A DNA stretch of 64,000 bases, from positions 19,360,813 to 19,424,812 of the forward strand of contig CM053260.1 of assembly GCA_028583405.1 (NCBI GenBank), given 5' to 3'. Position numbers and translations under genes: made by a program. Positions 61,563 to 64,000 of this stretch are shown here, piece by piece. The notes beneath the pieces were generated by a model. That model saw only the letters and a list, made by a program, of their open reading frames with translations. It ran no database searches and was not told the origin of the DNA. Positions within the stretch are counted from its first letter, which is position 1; each line of letters begins with the position of its first letter. Origin of the DNA: Pogonophryne albipinna. Its lineage: Eukaryota; Chordata; Actinopteri; Perciformes; Artedidraconidae.

Positions 61563-64000
61563 TGCGCGGTAATGGCAGCTGATTGATGGAGTTTGTTTAG
61601 CTTTAATTACACTGCAGGTGAGTGGCCAGGCCTGTTCACGCCAGTGAAGCAGAAAACTCAACTTGGTTAGTTTAGAGATTAGATTTCCCAAAGTGTAAAC
61701 ATTGTACAGGAGAAAGGACTTCAGTCTGCTGTACTTTATTACTGCTTTATCGTTTCTTGCCCCCACCCTGCCTGTTTTCTGTTCATTTGATGAGCCAATT
61801 AGACACACATACTGTACATTCTGCTCACACAAGCACCCAAGATTTCCAGAGGAATATCATTTTCCATCATTTTTAGCTGACACAAAATGTTTTTTGCACA
61901 AAAATGTATCAACTCCATTATGATGTATGACATGAGGTGACACAATGGTACAGTAACTTTATTTTAGTATAAATGTGTTCTTACATGTCTGCGCATCAGA
62001 GACACTATACACAAAGTTGTTGTGGCTGGAGTCAAACACAAACCTCTTCCAAATCACATAAGCTCCTTTCATTTGTGCAGAGTTTACTCTCAAGTAATCC
62101 ACTATGAATTTTTCATTTGCCACACATTTAAATGCTCATTAAATCTAAATCTTTGAAACGATGAAGGCAGAGTGTGTGCCGGGTTAAATGAATGGGCAAT
62201 ACTTAGGAGTGATGTCACACAAATGGAGCATCACTTAAGCTCAGACAGAACACTGAAGTCACGGATGCATTATTGATCAACAGCTCATTCCTGCTGACAG
62301 CTGATTGGCTGATAACACATCAGCTGATTTGCTTTTGGATGACAAGAAACAACCAGTCGCATAAAGTCTTCTTGAAGATACAATATTTCTGGCTCATGCT
62401 ATGATTTAATTTAACTGTATGCCATGAATCGTATATATGTGCACCATGCCCCGAGGGATTTAGTGCTCCCGGCAGAATCCCTCTCGTGCAGCTTGGATCC
62501 TTCAGGGATCTCCCTCAAGAGGAGAACCTTTCCCGTAAAATGTAACTACATAACCATTTGCAATAAATAGTATAACTCTTTGACAGTAAGTGTCCGGTCA
62601 AAAGTATGAGGGCTTTCCCTTTCAGGTAATTAAATCTCGATATTCAGCAGAAGGAGTGTCAGCAGTCTTTAAAAGGAAGGAAATGATGTGGTTGCTGCAC
62701 AATTATTTACCGCTCAAATAAAGTGGGTACATTAAAGACCTGACATGGTCTGGCAAAGTAGGTACATCTTTGTGGCCAACATGATTGCAAAACATGTCAG
62801 GATTGACTGTATGTAACGGTTTCATTTGGAAAGTTGTGAGCCCAGGCTCTACAGGACAACCTTCCTCTGCAATTCCTTCAACTCGTGCTTATTCTTAGCA
62901 CCTCCTTTCACTCTCCCTGCCAAATAGGGCTACCTGATTTATTTGGTTGAATGGTTGCCTTTCCTACTACTGGAGATAGAAACAGCAAAGAACTTAAATT
63001 AATGCTCTTTGTTAAGCTATCGATAACCACCGGGGAAAACAAAGTAATATCCACTTCCTGTAAAGGTCCTGCATAAGTCCACATACTTTGTGTCGTAAAT
63101 AAAGCCTTGATTCTCCTGGATCATCATACCTGCTTGCTGACAGAATTGCATAGTGAAAGAATGGCTTAAAGTTGACAAATCTGAATGGAGAGGATGTCAC
63201 ATAAAACACTTTATTGGGTTACAGCCTACCAGTTTTAAATTATAAAATGTAGATTGAATGACATACATCTATATGGTCATGTCAGAACAAGTTTTGATTT
63301 TAGACTGACAAGGCTAATTGTGATGCTATAGACAGCTCTGCACTGTATTTGCAGGAGCTAGCATTAGCTTCACAGACTAATAAAACAAGCTGCTTCACAG
63401 CCCTATATTCGGGAGCTCTAAATTCAGAGCTTATGCTCTTTAAAGATTGATATAATGTGCTTAAGCACTTAACTGAGGGAGATTCTGACTAAGCTGTTCG
63501 CTGTCAGTCAGCACTGTCTAACATGTAATGTCCACCACTACACCTTTGATTCCCCAGACAGAAAAAAATGCAAAGGGCTATTTCCTTAGAGAAGCATAAA
63601 TGGTCCAAATGCTAGCTAATGGTGCACTTTCTCTACCTAAAGAAAGAGAAGAATATCACTTTCAAGCTTTAACCTCACTTAAGTAACTTCTGAAACAGCA
63701 AAAGCCACCTGGAGTCTAGACACTTGGTCCACTGATGGCTCCTTTCTCTTCCAGCCAAGCTCCTACCTCACAGAGTACTTATTGAACAATTTCCGGCCCT
63801 ATTTTTTTCTATGCATGAGCATGTCAGGACCATGGATAGAGCCAGCGGCTTGCAGTTTGAGGGGAAAAGATTATGCAGGCAACGTAGAGCCTCACAGCTT
63901 GTTAGCATTATTTGCATTCCTCATTTAAAATGGGTAACCTCCAGCTACAACTCATTGCGCCGTAGGGAATAAAAAGAGGCACGCACAAACTTCCCCCATA
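61563..64000. other. Intergenic DNA, no gene seen
   Basis: AT-rich. A CAGCTGATT motif recurs within 62285-62335. Nothing else was recognised. Confidence 0.55.

Overview
The window reads as non-coding DNA from a ray-finned fish (teleost) genome. Evidence for this: no bacterial-style gene packing, nine very long (CA/TG)n arrays, several interspersed repeats with teleost-typical sequence, and one nearly complete DIRS-type tyrosine-recombinase retrotransposon of the kind known from zebrafish and pufferfish. I could not name a host gene. All family assignments rest on my own reading of motifs; no database search was possible. Hand-counted coordinates may be off by 1-2 bases.

Layout. 1-29875: AT-rich intergenic DNA with long CA/TG arrays (1619, 2915, 10710, 14080, 25953), a 19-C run (5302), a 23-G run (9371), an L2-like 3' tail (about 7240), a 411-bp repeat flanked by a 5-bp direct repeat (16726-17136), and fragments of teleost repeats (18296, 19178, 24667). 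29876-35956: a 6.1-kb DIRS element on the minus strand. 35957-49402: intergenic DNA with further microsatellites. 49403-50006: a roughly 600-bp element with terminal inverted repeats, with a 91-bp hAT-like MITE nested inside it that has a perfect 8-bp target duplication. 54317-54665: the last codons and 3' tail of a non-LTR retrotransposon, next to a reverse-oriented L2-like tail. 55549-55884 (minus): a weak candidate for a signal-peptide-coding exon. 60828-61262: two close TG arrays, then a long pyrimidine tract.

How the DIRS parts fit together. Read 5' to 3' on the minus strand, the order is: left inverted terminal repeat (ITR); a duplicated leader; gag with a Cys/His cluster upstream of its first ATG; reverse transcriptase, RNase H and a methyltransferase-like domain; tyrosine recombinase; the internal complementary region (ICR); right ITR. 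The ICR is a joined complement of the two element ends, as expected for a family that replicates through a circle and integrates by recombinase without a target duplication. Gag is open, but the enzyme region carries two in-frame stops and two or three frame changes, so this copy is not expected to be autonomous. The ITR and ICR copies are still almost identical. The most unusual structural detail is a 61-bp, 30-bp-arm perfect palindrome inside the right ITR that the left ITR lacks.
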